NCBI RefSeq assembly: GCF_017406825.1
Contig: NZ_JAFQXT010000001.1
Span: forward strand, 1 to 38,149
Reading direction: 5' to 3'
Source: Methanobrevibacter sp.
Lineage (GTDB): Archaea > Methanobacteriota > Methanobacteria > Methanobacteriales > Methanobacteriaceae
Length of the DNA stretch: 38,149 bases
Positions within the stretch are counted from its first letter, which is position 1; the number at the start of each line of letters is the position of its first letter. Both the position numbers and the translations under genes were made by a program. The notes under the pieces were generated by a model that had not been told where the DNA came from, ran no database searches, and saw only the letters and a list, made by a program, of their open reading frames with translations. This document shows, piece by piece, positions 18,160 through 26,069 of the stretch.

Positions 18160-18561
18160 TTAATCAATCTTAAATCCGCACTCCGAACATGTTCTGTTCT
18201 GGAATTTCACAACCCCTCCACATTCGGGACACAACCAACTTTCGCGGTCCTCGCCCATCATGCGGCCAATGCCCATCGTTTTGATTCTTTTCGCTGAACT
18301 CAAGGTGTCCAAATCATATCTTTTGATATATTTTTTTGAGTGTTTTTTCATTAAAGGACATGGAAATTCGCTGCAGCGCCCGCAGTAGATGAAGTTTTTC
18401 TTATCAAAACAAGTTTTTATCTTACATTTTAAGCTGGCCTTGCTCTTTCCATCATCACTTATTAAACAGCCTCCGCAAGGATTTTGAAATTTTTCACAGC
18501 TGATGCAGTTTATCCCGCAGGGAGCCAGCAATTTTGAATCTAGTGTTTCGGGCATCTTCAT
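18160..18561 (-). CDS. Cys-rich DUF3795-like protein
   Basis: The 133-residue cytosolic protein is very rich in Cys. An N-terminal APCGINCISCEKF...CGGC segment is typical of DUF3795 proteins, followed by further Cys at about 46-70 (CKIKTC, CGRCSEFPC). A C-terminal zinc ribbon shows CPECGGVV and CSECGFKID. The Cys sets suggest zinc or iron-sulfur binding. The start at 18561 is 40 bases from the divergent glycosyltransferase start, leaving no room for a normal leader, so the transcript is probably leaderless. Function is unknown for the family. Confidence 0.7.
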   Translation of the reverse strand: MKMPETLDSKLLAPCGINCISCEKFQNPCGGCLISDDGKSKASLKCKIKTCFDKKNFIYCGRCSEFPCPLMKKHSKKYIKRYDLDTLSSAKRIKTMGIGRMMGEDRESWLCPECGGVVKFQNRTCSECGFKID

Positions 18562-18601
18562 AAAGAAAGTTATATATTTAATTTTTAATAAATATTACTT
18601 C
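18562..18601. promoter_or_regulatory. Compact divergent promoter region
   Basis: Only 40 bases separate two divergent start codons. TTATATATTTA (18570-18580) lies about 25 bases before the ATG at 18602, the spacing expected for a leaderless archaeal transcript. The A/T stretch at 18581-18597, read in reverse, could serve the DUF3795 gene. The two promoters probably compete. Confidence 0.5.
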
Positions 18602-19792
18602 ATGAGAATTTTGGTTGTTCAGGAGTCCGATTGGTTGGAGCGAAATCCTCACCAGCAGCATCACCTTATGGAGAGAATGGCACTCAGAGGCCATGAAATA
18701 AGAGTCATTGATTATCCGATTGATTGGCCGAACGATGATGATTCAGGTTTGATTTATCATAAGGAAGTCCATGAAAACGTTTCAAAAATCAAACCCGGTG
18801 CAGACATAGATGTCATCAGGCCAGGCTTTATCAAAATCAAGGGCCTGAACTATGCGACACTGTTCTTCACCCATAAAAGTGAAATCGAGCATCAAATCGA
18901 GGATTTCAAACCTGATGTCATCCTTGCGTTGGGAATCCTGAACTCATATAATGCATCAAAGCTGGCCAAAAAGCACAACATTCCATTCGTATACTATTTC
19001 ATTGATGTGATTTATGCTTTGATTCCCGAAAAGGCATTTCAGAGACTTGGGCAGCTGTTTACGGAAAAAACCATCAGGAACGCCGATTTGGTCATTACAA
19101 TCAATAAGAAATTATCCGAATTCGCTTATTCGGTAGGGGCAAAGAAGGATTCAACAATTCTGATTGATGCTGGAATTGACCTTGCAAGCTATGATCCGGA
19201 TTTGGACGGTTCACGAATACATGAGGAATATGGAATAGCAAAAGACGATGTTGTATTGTTCTTCATGGGGTGGATTTATGAGTTTGCAGGCATGAAGGAA
19301 CTTGCACGTGCATTGGGCGAAAACAAGGACAAATATCCGAACTATAAGATTCTGGTTGTAGGTGACGGTGATGCCTATGATGAGATGTGTGAAATCCGCG
19401 ATGAGTATGGCATGTCTGATCAACTAATTTTAACTGGAAAACAGCCGTTTGAAAGAATCCCTGAGTTTTTGGCCTCAGCGGACTTTTGTCTTTTGCCGGC
19501 ACACATTGACGAGCCGATAATGCAGGATATAGTGCCTATAAAAATCTATGAATACCTGGCCATGAAAAAGGTTGTCATTGCATCCGAACTTCCAGGACTT
19601 TCAAAGGAATTCGGATATGGAAACGGCATCGAATACATTCAGGAGGCATCCGAGGTTCTTGAAGTGGTTGAAGACATCCTTGCCAATGGCAAATATGATG
19701 AGATTGCAAGCAATGCCAGGGAATACGTCAAATCCAATGATTGGGAAGTCATTACAGATAAGTTTGAAGATGCCATGAAAAAATTACTGTAA
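18602..19792 (+). CDS. Glycosyltransferase family 4-type protein
   Basis: ATG at 18602 gives a 396-residue protein that begins directly with the GT-B beta-strand MRILVVQESDWLERNP; the longer open frame upstream overlaps the divergent gene and is rejected. The C-terminal half carries the family 4 pattern: an IDLASYDP joint, FFMGWIYEFAGMKELARAL, ILVVGDGDAYDEM, LILTGKQPFERIPEFLASAD and a PIKIYEYLAMKKVVIAS donor-binding motif with the conserved Glu. It transfers a sugar from a nucleotide sugar, probably to a cell-surface glycan or glycolipid. The acceptor cannot be told. No partner genes flank it. Confidence 0.8.
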   Translation: MRILVVQESDWLERNPHQQHHLMERMALRGHEIRVIDYPIDWPNDDDSGLIYHKEVHENVSKIKPGADIDVIRPGFIKIKGLNYATLFFTHKSEIEHQIEDFKPDVILALGILNSYNASKLAKKHNIPFVYYFIDVIYALIPEKAFQRLGQLFTEKTIRNADLVITINKKLSEFAYSVGAKKDSTILIDAGIDLASYDPDLDGSRIHEEYGIAKDDVVLFFMGWIYEFAGMKELARALGENKDKYPNYKILVVGDGDAYDEMCEIRDEYGMSDQLILTGKQPFERIPEFLASADFCLLPAHIDEPIMQDIVPIKIYEYLAMKKVVIASELPGLSKEFGYGNGIEYIQEASEVLEVVEDILANGKYDEIASNAREYVKSNDWEVITDKFEDAMKKLL

Positions 19793-19956
19793 TATTTTTT
19801 ATAACGTAATTTATTCTTTATTACTTTAATTTCCTTTAATATTCATTTTTTTAGTCAATAAAATTTATTTAAACTAATTATTCTTATTTTTACATTAAAT
19901 TTAGTTATTTTATATTTAATTGATAAATTTTTAGAAAACTTATTTAATAACTTAGT

Positions 19957-19968
19957 GAATATATATTC
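19957..19968 (+). promoter_or_regulatory. Palindromic TATA box of the ABC importer operon
   Basis: GAATATATATTC is a perfect 12-base palindrome lying about 30-40 bases before the start of the binding-protein gene, the right place for an archaeal TATA box. Its symmetry could also let a repressor bind. Confidence 0.5.
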
Positions 19969-19998
19969 TTATCGAATTGTTAAATTAGGGGTTTAATA

Positions 19999-21105
19999 AT
20001 GGAAAAGAAAATTAAAGTAATAATCTTATTGTTGGTTCTTTTGGTCGCAGCGGGACTTGCTACCCATATGTTTCTGACTCCTTCAACTGTCGAAACGGTC
20101 GGATCCAAAAACGTAACAGACATGATAGGCAGGGATATGGAAATACCTGCTTCCGTAGGCAACGTTGTAGCGACAAGCCCTCCAATGACTACCGTTTTGT
20201 ATATGATTGCGCCTGATAAATTGAAGGCGGTCAATTTCCAATGGACAGACTATGAATTGGAATATGTTCCAGGCCAATACCAAAACTACCCTGTTGTTGG
20301 AGGATGGTATGGAACACAGGACGGGAGCTATGAGGAATTCATCGCATCAGAACCTGATATCATAATAGAATCCATCGATGAGGGTGGCGATGGTGATTTG
20401 TCAACTGTCCAGGAAAGACAGGAAAAGTTCGGTACAATACCTGTAATTGCAGTTAAGGACACTACAAATGTGGAAAAGGTAGGCGAATCCATAACATTCA
20501 TGGGAGAAGTCGTTGGTGCTCAAGATAAGGCAAAGGAACTAAATGATTTCAACGACAGATATTTGGATATCGTGCACGACAGGTCATCAAAATTGTCAGA
20601 CAGCGATAAAAAAACTGTTTACTATGCTCAGGGTGATGACGGACTGCAGACAACTCCTTCCCATTCCACACATGGACAATTGATTGATTTGATTGGAGGA
20701 GTGAATGTTGCGGACTCCGTGGCTCAGGGAAACACTACAGGTGGCGTTCAGGTATCAATAGAGCAGGTGCTCAGCTGGAATCCTGATTTGATCATTACAA
20801 ACGACAAGGAATTCTATGACAGCGTTTATGACAATCCTAACTGGGCGAAAATGGATGCTGTTAAAAACAAGGAAGTTTACTTATGCCCTCAATCCCCATT
20901 CAAATGGTTTGACAGGCCTGTTGGAGCAAATATGATTATTGGTGTTCCATGGACTGCAAAAGTAATCTATCCTGATGATTACAAGGACATTGATATGGTG
21001 GATGCAACCAAGGAGTTCTACAGCAATTTCTATCACTTTGACTTAAGTGACGAAGAGGCAAAACAGATTCTTCTGGATTCAGGACTTAAGGAATCAAATC
21101 TATAG
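19999..21105 (+). CDS. ABC importer substrate-binding protein, BtuF/FecB/MolA-like
   Basis: The 368-residue protein has an N-terminal hydrophobic anchor (about residues 6-25) without a lipobox Cys. It shows the two-lobed cluster A-II binding-protein pattern: DMIGRDMEIPASVGNVVATSPP opening strands, EEFIASEPDIIIES, the long backbone helix, and SIEQVLSWNPDLIITND in lobe 2. Such proteins bind Fe(III)-siderophores, cobalamin, haem, or molybdate/tungstate (MolA type). It is first in an operon with permease, ATPase and FmdE. The FmdE neighbour makes a metal or oxyanion needed for formylmethanofuran dehydrogenase a reasonable guess; the ligand is not shown by the sequence. Confidence 0.85.
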   Translation: MEKKIKVIILLLVLLVAAGLATHMFLTPSTVETVGSKNVTDMIGRDMEIPASVGNVVATSPPMTTVLYMIAPDKLKAVNFQWTDYELEYVPGQYQNYPVVGGWYGTQDGSYEEFIASEPDIIIESIDEGGDGDLSTVQERQEKFGTIPVIAVKDTTNVEKVGESITFMGEVVGAQDKAKELNDFNDRYLDIVHDRSSKLSDSDKKTVYYAQGDDGLQTTPSHSTHGQLIDLIGGVNVADSVAQGNTTGGVQVSIEQVLSWNPDLIITNDKEFYDSVYDNPNWAKMDAVKNKEVYLCPQSPFKWFDRPVGANMIIGVPWTAKVIYPDDYKDIDMVDATKEFYSNFYHFDLSDEEAKQILLDSGLKESNL

Positions 21106-21113
21106 TGATATTC

Positions 21114-22127
21114 ATGGATAGGGAATCAAAAGAGATTATAATAATTGTACTTTTAATCTTTTTTCCAATAATTTTATTTTTCGCATCATTCCTGCTTGGA
21201 AGATATCCGATTAGCCCTGTTGACGTAGTCAATACATTATTGTCCCCATTATTCCCTCAATTGGAGGTTTCACCGACAATTACAACAATAGTATTTGAAA
21301 TAAGGCTTCCAAGGATCATAGGAGCACTTGTTGTCGGAGCATGCCTTGCCATTTCTGGTGCTGCATTTCAATCAATATTTAAAAACCCCTTAGTATCATC
21401 AGATTTGCTAGGTGTCTCAAACGGTGCAGGATTTGGAGCCGCATTGGCTATTCTAATCAGCGGCGCAAATGTAGTTACTCAAATATTCGCTTTTGTTTTT
21501 GGATTGATATCAGTATCTGCTACTTATTTGATATCCAAATCTTATAAGGCAGGAGGAATTCTTGTTTTGGTATTGTCAGGGGTTGCAATCTCCGCATTTT
21601 TCAATGCACTGATTTCCGCTATCAAGTTCATTGCCGATCCCGATGACAAACTCCCTGAAATCGTATACTGGCTAATGGGGTCTCTCGCTTCAATCAATGC
21701 CGATAAGCTGTTCATGATTGCAATACCGGTAATCATTGGTCTTGTGATATTGCTGCTTTTAAGATGGCACATGAATCTGCTTGCAATGGGCGATGAAGAG
21801 GCACAGTCACTTGGTTTAAACCCTTCAAGACTCAGATTATTGATTATTGCAGGATGCACTTTGCTCACATCCGCTGCGGTTTCAATCAGCGGAATTGTCG
21901 GTTGGATTGGTTTAATCATTCCGCACATGGCCCGTATGATTGTGGGTCCGGATAATAGAATTTTGCTTCCCGCGTCCCTGAGTCTGGGCGCCAGTTTCCT
22001 ATTGCTGATTGACAACATATCCCGTGCGGTGATTGCCATTGAAATTCCAATTGGAATATTGACAGCCATAATAGGCGTTCCGATTTTCTTATACTTACTT
22101 AAGAGAGGTTATTCAGAATGGTCGTAG
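21114..22127 (+). CDS. ABC importer permease, BtuC/FecCD family
   Basis: The 337-residue protein has about ten membrane helices. It shows RLPRIIGALVVGACLAISGAAFQ, FKNPLVSSDLLGVSNGAGFGA and the coupling segment ...GDEEAQSLGLN, then GIVGWIGLIIPHMAR, all hallmarks of BtuC/FecCD permeases. GTG at 21105 overlaps the previous stop by one base; ATG at 21114 follows GTGAT and is preferred. The 3' end overlaps the ATPase gene by ten bases. Confidence 0.9.
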   Translation: MDRESKEIIIIVLLIFFPIILFFASFLLGRYPISPVDVVNTLLSPLFPQLEVSPTITTIVFEIRLPRIIGALVVGACLAISGAAFQSIFKNPLVSSDLLGVSNGAGFGAALAILISGANVVTQIFAFVFGLISVSATYLISKSYKAGGILVLVLSGVAISAFFNALISAIKFIADPDDKLPEIVYWLMGSLASINADKLFMIAIPVIIGLVILLLLRWHMNLLAMGDEEAQSLGLNPSRLRLLIIAGCTLLTSAAVSISGIVGWIGLIIPHMARMIVGPDNRILLPASLSLGASFLLLIDNISRAVIAIEIPIGILTAIIGVPIFLYLLKRGYSEWS

Positions 22128-22921
22128 ATAACAAGTTATTTGAAGTGAAAAACATTTCCTTTGACTATGACGGTGAGGAAATATTCTCGGATATCAGTTT
22201 TTCCATTGAAAAGGGAGATGTATTATGCATTTTAGGACCGAATGGAACTGGAAAAACTACTTTAATCAAATGTCTGAATGGCCTGCATGATATAAACTCC
22301 GGCGAAATACTAGTCAACGGCAAAAACATTAAGAAATTATCATTTAAACAGATTTCAAAACATATTGGTTATATTCCTCAGGCCCATGTTCCTTCATTCC
22401 CATTCAAGGTATTTGATGTGGTTTTGATGGGAAGGGCACCATATCTCAATTTGACTGATTCTCCTAAGGAGGATGATAGGAAAATAGCCCTTGATGCTCT
22501 AAAGACACTGGGCATTGAAGATTTGAAGGATAAGGAATACACCAATCTAAGCGGTGGTGAACGCCAGTTGGTATTCCTTGCGAGGGTATTATGCCAGAAA
22601 CCGGACATATTGATATTGGATGAACCGACTTCACATCTGGACTTTGGAAATCAGATAAAACTGTTGGAAATCATCGATAATTTAGCGAAATCAGGATTAT
22701 CAATCATAATGTCATCACACTTTCCAGATCATGCATTCTTAAGCTCAACAAAAGTAGCTATCATGAAAAACAAACAATTCATCGATTTTGGAACTCCAGA
22801 TGATGTCGTTACCGAAAGCAATTTAAGAAAAGCTTATTCAATTGATGTTAAACTTATGGAATTAGATAATAAAAGAAAGGTATGTGTACCTTTAAAGACA
22901 AATTTAAAATTAGATTTATAG
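22118..22921 (+). CDS. ABC importer ATPase, BtuD/FecE family
   Basis: The 267-residue ATPase shows Walker A GPNGTGKTT at residues 40-48, a Q-loop near YIPQAH, the signature LSGGERQ at about 144-150, Walker B ILILDEP at about 165-171 and a switch His in MSSHFPDHA. GRAPYLNLT after the Q-loop is typical of FecE/BtuD-type proteins. It powers the importer formed with the permease it overlaps by ten bases. The stop is nine bases before fmdE. Confidence 0.92.
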   Translation: MVVDNKLFEVKNISFDYDGEEIFSDISFSIEKGDVLCILGPNGTGKTTLIKCLNGLHDINSGEILVNGKNIKKLSFKQISKHIGYIPQAHVPSFPFKVFDVVLMGRAPYLNLTDSPKEDDRKIALDALKTLGIEDLKDKEYTNLSGGERQLVFLARVLCQKPDILILDEPTSHLDFGNQIKLLEIIDNLAKSGLSIIMSSHFPDHAFLSSTKVAIMKNKQFIDFGTPDDVVTESNLRKAYSIDVKLMELDNKRKVCVPLKTNLKLDL

Positions 22922-22930
22922 GGTGATATA

Positions 22931-23500
22931 ATGAATGAACAAGACTATGATGAACAATTAACAAAAGCTGCCAATTTCCATGGACACGTTTGCGGCGGAA
23001 TTGCCATTGGAACAAAATTGGCAATGTATGGATTGGAATTGCTTGGAATGCCATTGAATGAAAGGCATAAAAATCTGATAGTATTTTTAGAAATCGATAG
23101 GTGCATGTCTGATGCGGTTCAATCAGTAACAGGTTGTTCTATGGGTAAAAGGACCTTAAAACAAATGTATTACGGCAAATTTGCAGCAACATTCTACAAT
23201 CAGGATACCGGTGAAGCCTTAAGGATTACCGATGCCGATGCAAATAAAAAATTCAAGGATGAGGAAACAAAAGAGGAGATGATTGCTCGTTTTAGAAGAA
23301 CTCCTCCTGAAGAATTGTTTAAGGTGACTAAAGTTAAAATTGATTTGGGTCCTGGGGATATGCCTGGCAAACCTTACACTACTGCATTTTGTTCAGTCTG
23401 TGGTGAAAAGGTATCTGACGGCCGCCATAAGTTAATTGGCGGAAGGCCAGTTTGCAAATCTTGTGCAGAAGGTTCCTATTATGAGATTATCGAAGAATAA
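22931..23500 (+). CDS. FmdE-family protein with C-terminal zinc finger
   Basis: The 189-residue protein starts after AGGGTGATATA. The N-terminal FmdE domain has FHGHVCGGIAIG (residues 16-27; His17, His19 and Cys21 as likely metal ligands), DRCMSDAVQSVTGC and the KFAATFYN strand. The C-terminal treble-clef finger has CSVCGEK at about 155 and CKSC about 20 residues later. FmdE co-occurs with molybdenum formylmethanofuran dehydrogenase in Methanosarcina, where the name originates; its exact task is unresolved. Being fourth in a metal-type ABC importer operon suggests a metal-handling or sensing role. Confidence 0.85.
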   Translation: MNEQDYDEQLTKAANFHGHVCGGIAIGTKLAMYGLELLGMPLNERHKNLIVFLEIDRCMSDAVQSVTGCSMGKRTLKQMYYGKFAATFYNQDTGEALRITDADANKKFKDEETKEEMIARFRRTPPEELFKVTKVKIDLGPGDMPGKPYTTAFCSVCGEKVSDGRHKLIGGRPVCKSCAEGSYYEIIEE

Positions 23501-23662
23501 TTAAATCATTTTGTAATTTTTTTATTCTTTTATTTTTCTATTTTTCTTAATTTTATCTAAATTTTTACTTTATTTTATTTTTAACTAATTTAAGAATCTA
23601 TTTTAACTGTTTAAAGCAATAATATATTTTTAAATTATTTTTAAATTATTCATTACGATATG

Positions 23663-23672
23663 TTTATATATT
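23663..23672 (+). promoter_or_regulatory. Probable TATA box of the ExbB-like operon
   Basis: TTTATATATT lies about 48 bases before the ATG at 23720 within an AT-rich gap of 219 bases. Its position fits a short-leader transcript covering the three-gene membrane operon. Confidence 0.45.
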
Positions 23673-23719
23673 CATGTTGTTTAATATTTAATATAGATAA
23701 TGGATATAAGGTTTGAAAA

Positions 23720-24370
23720 ATGGATTTGATTGGAGGCTATTTATTAGTACTATTAGTATTATTCACAGCCAATATTGCTTTAATACTTGGAAACTATGAA
23801 TTTAATAATGTTAAATTGATAATGGTTTCAGCAATATTCTTTGTTATCTCATTTATAGTGATATATGCTTCAAGTTATTTTAATACTCAATTAGTATTCT
23901 TATTAAATTATTTTAGCTATATATTTCTGCTAATTACAGTAATAGTCATTGCCTCATTGATATATTATGTAAAAACAGGCAACTTCAAAATAGTATTATA
24001 TGCAATTTCAATTACATTTTTAATATCAGTAGTATTATTTGCCTCTCAAGCAACTCTGGATATTTTAACCATGTTATTATATTCCTTATTCGTGTTTATG
24101 ATTTTATTTGTGGTTTATCAACTCACAAAATTGCTACGTCATGCAAAAAGAGAATATCCTGTTATTGTAGGAGAATACATGTCCTTATTTGGATTATTGA
24201 TGTTTATTTTCGCATTAACATATTATTCAACTATAACTTTAGATTATAAAATGTTTAGTTCGTTTTTAATTTTAACTCCAACATATCAGTTGATCTATGT
24301 GGTTATAGGAATGATTGCTGTTTTAATTGTAGGCGTACTTATTAATGATACTAAAGGAGGAAACTCATGA
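23720..24370 (+). CDS. Polytopic membrane protein of unknown family in ExbB operon
   Basis: The 216-residue protein is almost wholly hydrophobic, with six or seven membrane helices (about 4-24, 32-52, 60-85, 93-112, 114-136, 150-170 and 188-208). A basic loop TKLLRHAKREYP near 142 separates the two halves. I do not recognise a family with confidence; DUF2162-type membrane proteins accompany ExbB/DUF2149 in some methanogens and are one possibility. Its stop overlaps the ExbB-like gene by four bases (ATGA), so it is likely part of the same complex. Codon use is like its neighbours. Confidence 0.7.
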   Translation: MDLIGGYLLVLLVLFTANIALILGNYEFNNVKLIMVSAIFFVISFIVIYASSYFNTQLVFLLNYFSYIFLLITVIVIASLIYYVKTGNFKIVLYAISITFLISVVLFASQATLDILTMLLYSLFVFMILFVVYQLTKLLRHAKREYPVIVGEYMSLFGLLMFIFALTYYSTITLDYKMFSSFLILTPTYQLIYVVIGMIAVLIVGVLINDTKGGNS

Positions 24371-25008
24371 TAATTCAGGGAACTGAAACGTTAACCTCAT
24401 TGATTCATATAATTTCTGAAAGCCTATTGACACCTGTTGTAGTTTTAATTATAATAATTGTTGTCATTGTCATCTTGGCTTTCGGCGGTTTAATAAATGA
24501 ATTTATTTCAAGAAAACCGATTACATCAAAGGAATTGGAAGATTTAGTTAGAAAAGTTTCATTTTCAACAAATGTTGGCCAAATGAAAGAGGAAATTAAG
24601 AATAGTAATCTGTTTGATTATCAAAAGGAAGTCTTGACAAGAATTGCTGATAATCATGATATCGGGCCTGAAGCCAGAAAGGCTTTAGCCAGTGAATTGA
24701 TTGCTGCAGAAGAAACCAGGTTAATTAAGAAAACCAATAAGACAGATATCATTGTCCGTGTAGGTCCTATTTTAGGTTTGCTCGGTACTTTAATTCCATT
24801 AGGTCCGGGTTTAGCAGCATTAGGTACTGGAGATATTGCGGTTCTTGCACAATCTTTAACAATAGCTTTTGATACAACAGTTACAGGTTTATCTGCTGGT
24901 GCTGTTGCATTTTTAGTTTCAAAATATAAAAAGCAATGGTACGAATCAGAACTGATTGATATGGAAACTGTTGCCGAAGCGGAACTTGAAACTATGAACA
25001 AATGGTGA
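24367..25008 (+). CDS. MotA/TolQ/ExbB-family proton channel
   Basis: The 213-residue protein has one N-terminal membrane helix (about 18-42), a cytoplasmic region (about 50-130) and two C-terminal helices. The segment IVRVGPILGLLGTLIPLGPGLAAL and the final LAQSLTIAFDTTVTGLSAGAVAFL are the signature of the MotA/TolQ/ExbB family, including the Thr-rich pore helix. Such channels use an ion gradient to drive partner motion. It starts after AAAGGAGGAAACTC and overlaps the upstream gene by four bases. The next gene encodes a DUF2149 protein with an ExbD-like helix, so the two probably form an ExbB/ExbD-like pair. Confidence 0.88.
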   Translation: MIIQGTETLTSLIHIISESLLTPVVVLIIIIVVIVILAFGGLINEFISRKPITSKELEDLVRKVSFSTNVGQMKEEIKNSNLFDYQKEVLTRIADNHDIGPEARKALASELIAAEETRLIKKTNKTDIIVRVGPILGLLGTLIPLGPGLAALGTGDIAVLAQSLTIAFDTTVTGLSAGAVAFLVSKYKKQWYESELIDMETVAEAELETMNKW

Positions 25009-25013
25009 TGATT

Positions 25014-25313
25014 ATGCTTAGGAAAAGAAGAAGGATTTCAAATTCCGTTGACGACGACCCGATGGGAGGTTTGAACAACCTTTCCGATGCGATGCTGGTA
25101 TTGGCATTAGGGTTTTTAATCTTTGCAATCATGGCCCTGTCAGTCAATCCGGACATGATTACACAATCCCAATCAACGCAGGATGTCTCAACTGCGGATA
25201 CATTCTCACAGAACTACACCACCGCCGGAGGTCTTGAAGACAGCGGATACAATGAGGTCGGAAAAGTTTACGAAGATCCGACTACCGGTGAGCTGGTAAT
25301 GGTATCGGGTTAA
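25014..25313 (+). CDS. DUF2149-family protein, ExbD/TolR-like
   Basis: ATG at 25014 follows GGTGAT with normal spacing and gives a 99-residue product starting MLRKRRRISN; ATGs at 25002 and 25008 are alternatives. After a basic head and DDDPMGGLNNLSDAM comes one membrane helix (about residues 27-45) containing an Asp near its start (LSDAMLVLALGF). That matches the ExbD/TolR layout, where an Asp in the single helix conducts protons. The Gln/Ser/Thr-rich outer segment leads to a conserved-looking end, VGKVYEDPTTGELVMV. It is last in the operon and ends in a terminator hairpin. The DUF2149 call is from the family pattern; the ExbD analogy is inference. Confidence 0.78.
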   Translation: MLRKRRRISNSVDDDPMGGLNNLSDAMLVLALGFLIFAIMALSVNPDMITQSQSTQDVSTADTFSQNYTTAGGLEDSGYNEVGKVYEDPTTGELVMVSG

Positions 25314-25338
25314 AAAATTTTCATTTTTTAACTTTTTT
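25309..25338 (+). terminator. Perfect 9-bp stop-spanning hairpin with T-tract
   Basis: GTTAAAAAA (25309-25317) pairs with TTTTTTAAC (25324-25332) around TTTTCA, and T6 follows. The TAA stop (25311-25313) lies in the left arm. Confidence 0.65.
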
Positions 25339-25365
25339 CTTATTTTTCATCGGATTTAGCGATAC

Positions 25366-25375
25366 TTTTATAAAT
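25366..25375 (+). promoter_or_regulatory. Probable TATA box of the L15e gene
   Basis: TTTTATAAAT lies about 110-120 bases before the L15e start. Transcription from it would produce a leader of about 85-90 bases carrying a small hairpin (TGGGA 25431-25435 with TCCCA 25441-25445), unusually long for this genome. Confidence 0.45.
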
Positions 25376-25484
25376 GGATAAAACAAATATTTGATTACTG
25401 TTATTTTTAGCAGTACTAAAATACTTTTTTTGGGATACGTTCCCATATGGATGTGGCCTTCGTGGCTGAACAAAAGGTGTTATT

Positions 25485-26041
25485 ATGTATAAATATATTA
25501 GAGACGCATGGAAAAACCCAGATGAGTCTTACGTACGTGAGCTCATGTGGCAAAGGGCTCCTAAATGGAGCAAGCAAAAAGCAGTTCAAGAATTGAAAGA
25601 CCAACCAGGCTCGACAGAGCTAGAAGTTTAGGTTACAGAGCTAAAAAAGGTTTCGTTGTAGTAAGAACCAGAGTAAGACGTGGTGGAAGAAGAAAAACTC
25701 GCCGCTTCAATGGTCGTAAACCTAAAAGAATGGGTGTAAACAAAATTACCCAAGCAAAATCTATTCAAAGAATTGCTGAAGAACGTGTAGCTAAAAAATA
25801 CCCTAACTTAGAAGTATTGAACTCCTACTGGGTATGGTCTACAGGAAAACATAAATATTACGAAGTAATTTTAGTAGATCCACAAAGTCCTTCTATCATC
25901 AACGATAAAAAAATCAATTGGATTTGCTCCAAAAAACACACTAACAGAGCTCTCAGAGGCTTAACTAGTGCTGGTAACAAAGGACGTGGAATCAAATCTA
26001 AAGGAAAAGGCTCTGAACAAGCCAGAAGAAGAAAAATTTAA
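25485..26041 (+). CDS. rpl15e: 50S ribosomal protein L15e (one-base frameshift as given)
   Basis: The start [20 protein letters not shown] at 25485, after AAAAGGTG, is the canonical archaeal L15e N-terminus. After about 35 codons the frame changes: ...QKAVQ is read from 25485, while [20 protein letters not shown] continues from 25589 in the -1 frame. Inserting one base (CAAGA to CAAAGA) near 25589 restores a normal protein of about 185 residues with the RRGGRRKTR and [18 protein letters not shown] segments. L15e is a large-subunit protein and expected to be essential, so a sequencing or assembly error is the likeliest cause. The usual reading of the downstream ATG at 25565 is an artefact. Confidence 0.88.
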
Positions 26042-26062
26042 TTTTTCTTCAATCCTTTTTTT
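26028..26062 (+). terminator. 9-bp stop-spanning hairpin after L15e
   Basis: GAAGAAAAA (26028-26036) pairs with TTTTTCTTC (26042-26050) around TTTAA, spanning the stop, with T7 further on. The next gene begins only eight bases after the T-run, so it may attenuate rather than fully stop transcription. Confidence 0.5.
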
Positions 26063-26069
26063 GATAAAA

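Noticed and set aside
21542..22069. Minus-strand 175-codon open frame antisense to the BtuC-type permease
   Set aside because: The sense strand clearly encodes conserved permease motifs; the antisense product has no family pattern.
25565..26041. L15e starting at the internal ATG 25565
   Set aside because: The canonical L15e N-terminus is encoded upstream in another frame; this start is an artefact of the frameshift.
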